This document shows, piece by piece, positions 5,576-6,360 of a stretch of DNA of 6,360 bases. The stretch lies in NCBI GenBank assembly GCA_964614215.1, contig CAZTKP010000153.1, forward strand, positions 1-6,360. Direction: 5' to 3'. The stretch's first letter is position 1, and every line of letters begins with the position of its first letter. The DNA is from CAZTKP01 sp964614215. GTDB lineage: Bacteria > UBP6 > UBA1177. The notes under the pieces are model-generated. The model ran no database searches, was not told the origin of the DNA, and saw only the letters and a list, made by a program, of their open reading frames with translations. The position numbers were made by a program, and so were the translations under genes.

Positions 5576-6247
5576 ATGAGAAAGATTTTTGTAATTTTAT
5601 TTGCTCTTACTTTTGTAATCGTTTCATGTGACGATGAAAAGACTGAAGAGACCAATGATAATGAGACCGCTGATACAGCAGAAGTTTCAGATGAAGCTGT
5701 AAATGATGAAGCTGCTGATGATAAAGTGGAAGAAACAGTTGACAAGGATACTGTACAGGATGAAGAAGGTTGTGAGGACTACTCATCAAATGAACCGCTG
5801 ATGAAGGGTGACTGCGTGCCTGATTTTACTCTTCCTGCTCATGACGGAACGAATATCACTCTGAGTGACTACCGTGGCAAATGGGTCGTTTTCAGCTCTT
5901 TTCCGATGGTCAACACTTCGGTCTGTACCGGACAGATGCAGAAACTGGATGAGATGTATGACGACTTTATTTCAAACAACATTCAGCCTTTCGGATTTAA
6001 TAATGAACCACCTGATCAGAAAGATGAGTGGTGCGAGTCAATGAACGTTACAAAGCTGCTGATTCTCAGCGATCATGATCCAAAAGATGCTATTTCAAAG
6101 AAATTCGGAATTAACGGAACATACACAAAAAGGGCTGACACTATTATCGATCCTCAGGGTCGTTTCGTGGAAGTTATCCCGAGCAGCGGAGCATCAAGTG
6201 TTGCACCGCTTCTTGAGCATATTAAGGGGCTTCAGAACGAAGAGTAG
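5576..6247 (+). CDS. Lipoprotein with a Tpx-like peroxiredoxin domain
   Basis: A 223-residue probable lipoprotein. Residues 1-17 form a signal peptide ending in the lipobox IVSC, with Cys18 as the lipid-anchor residue. Residues 19-65 are an Asp/Glu linker (22 acidic of 47) with Thr, Ala and Asn, likely a disordered tether. From about 80 comes a thioredoxin-fold peroxiredoxin domain: VPDFTLPAHDGTNITLSDYRGKW-type start, then PMVNTSVC fitting the PxxxTxxC active site with peroxidatic Cys117. Cys153 (EWCESM) lies 36 residues later, close to the Cys61-Cys95 spacing of E. coli Tpx, so it is a good resolving cysteine. Arg186 before ADTIIDPQGRF matches the family's conserved arginine. Cys66 and Cys80 just before the domain are extra. 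Inferred role: removing peroxides at the cell envelope; the extracytoplasmic reductant is not evident. An AhpC/TSA or bacterioferritin-comigratory assignment is less likely but possible. Confidence 0.88.
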   Translation: MRKIFVILFALTFVIVSCDDEKTEETNDNETADTAEVSDEAVNDEAADDKVEETVDKDTVQDEEGCEDYSSNEPLMKGDCVPDFTLPAHDGTNITLSDYRGKWVVFSSFPMVNTSVCTGQMQKLDEMYDDFISNNIQPFGFNNEPPDQKDEWCESMNVTKLLILSDHDPKDAISKKFGINGTYTKRADTIIDPQGRFVEVIPSSGASSVAPLLEHIKGLQNEE

Positions 6248-6253
6248 CAGCGG

Positions 6254-6360
6254 ATGAAAGAAAAGAAAAAGGTCAATCCGTTAGTTGATCTGGGAATCTT
6301 TATACTCGTTGTAATTCTTGCGGTCTATCATGAATGGACTGCTAAGGATCTTCTGTGGAG
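6254..6360 (+). CDS. Start of a small membrane protein (3'-truncated by window edge)
   Basis: An open frame from ATG 6254 runs off the window after 35 codons. It begins MKEKKKVNPLVDLG and continues into a hydrophobic stretch (IFILVVILAVY), then HEWTAKDLLW, which looks like a positively charged cytoplasmic N-terminus followed by a membrane helix. It starts six bases after the stop of the lipoprotein gene and has a GAAGAG at 6239-6244, nine bases upstream, as a modest ribosome site. It is likely the next gene of the same operon. The family cannot be named from this fragment. Confidence 0.6.
   Translation, partial: MKEKKKVNPLVDLGIFILVVILAVYHEWTAKDLLW

Noticed and set aside
5597..5770. Repetitive-looking GATGAAG/GCTGATG stretch as a possible DNA repeat array
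   Set aside because: It arises from the Asp/Glu/Ala/Thr-rich linker of the lipoprotein; units have no constant length or spacing.
6075..6257. 60-codon + strand frame inside the peroxiredoxin gene
   Set aside because: It is out of frame with a clearly conserved peroxiredoxin domain and has no motifs of its own.

Overview
The window reads as ordinary chromosomal DNA from a Gram-negative-type bacterium. It is moderately AT-rich, with tightly packed genes all on the + strand. Supporting signs are several Sec-type signal peptides, a lipoprotein with a long Asp/Glu-rich linker behind the lipid-modified cysteine, and an ECF sigma factor paired with a membrane-anchored FecR-type anti-sigma protein. 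The acidic lipoprotein linker and helical secreted proteins would suit a deltaproteobacterium/Myxococcota-like or candidate-phylum lineage, but that placement is a guess; nothing here fixes the taxon. There is no rRNA, tRNA, CRISPR array, insertion sequence or other sign of mobile DNA.

Left block (1-2443): the 3' part of a PgeF/YfiH (laccase-domain) gene, cut by the window edge, is followed after about 30 bases by an ECF sigma factor. The sigma gene overlaps by ATGA with a gene for its probable regulator. That regulator is a single-pass membrane protein with a zinc-finger-like HxxxCxxC anti-sigma motif inside, a FecR-like domain outside, and an unassigned helical tail. The block ends in two hairpins (2449-2466 and 2495-2519), the second with a T-run, so it is probably one transcription unit.

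Intergenic region (2444-2642): the terminator is followed by a near-consensus housekeeping promoter: TTGACG, 16 bases, an extended TG-n-TATAAT, and two phased A-tracts at UP-element distance. It drives a small secreted helical protein of unknown function (2643-3314).

Right block (3392-6360): after a 77-base gap containing a weaker promoter candidate and an AT-rich dyad come four closely spaced genes. They encode a 471-residue exported, almost proline-free, Lys/Glu-rich coiled-coil protein; PyrK, the FAD/2Fe-2S electron-transfer subunit of dihydroorotate dehydrogenase; a lipoprotein with a Tpx-like peroxiredoxin domain; and the start of a small membrane protein. Gaps of 6-9 bases, with Shine-Dalgarno sequences overlapping or abutting upstream stop codons, indicate co-transcription.

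The most interesting points are the hybrid ZAS-TM-FecR anti-sigma architecture, the very strong-looking promoter before an unknown exported protein, the exported coiled-coil protein joined to pyrK, and the tethered Tpx-like peroxiredoxin. I see no convincing new defence or mobile system.
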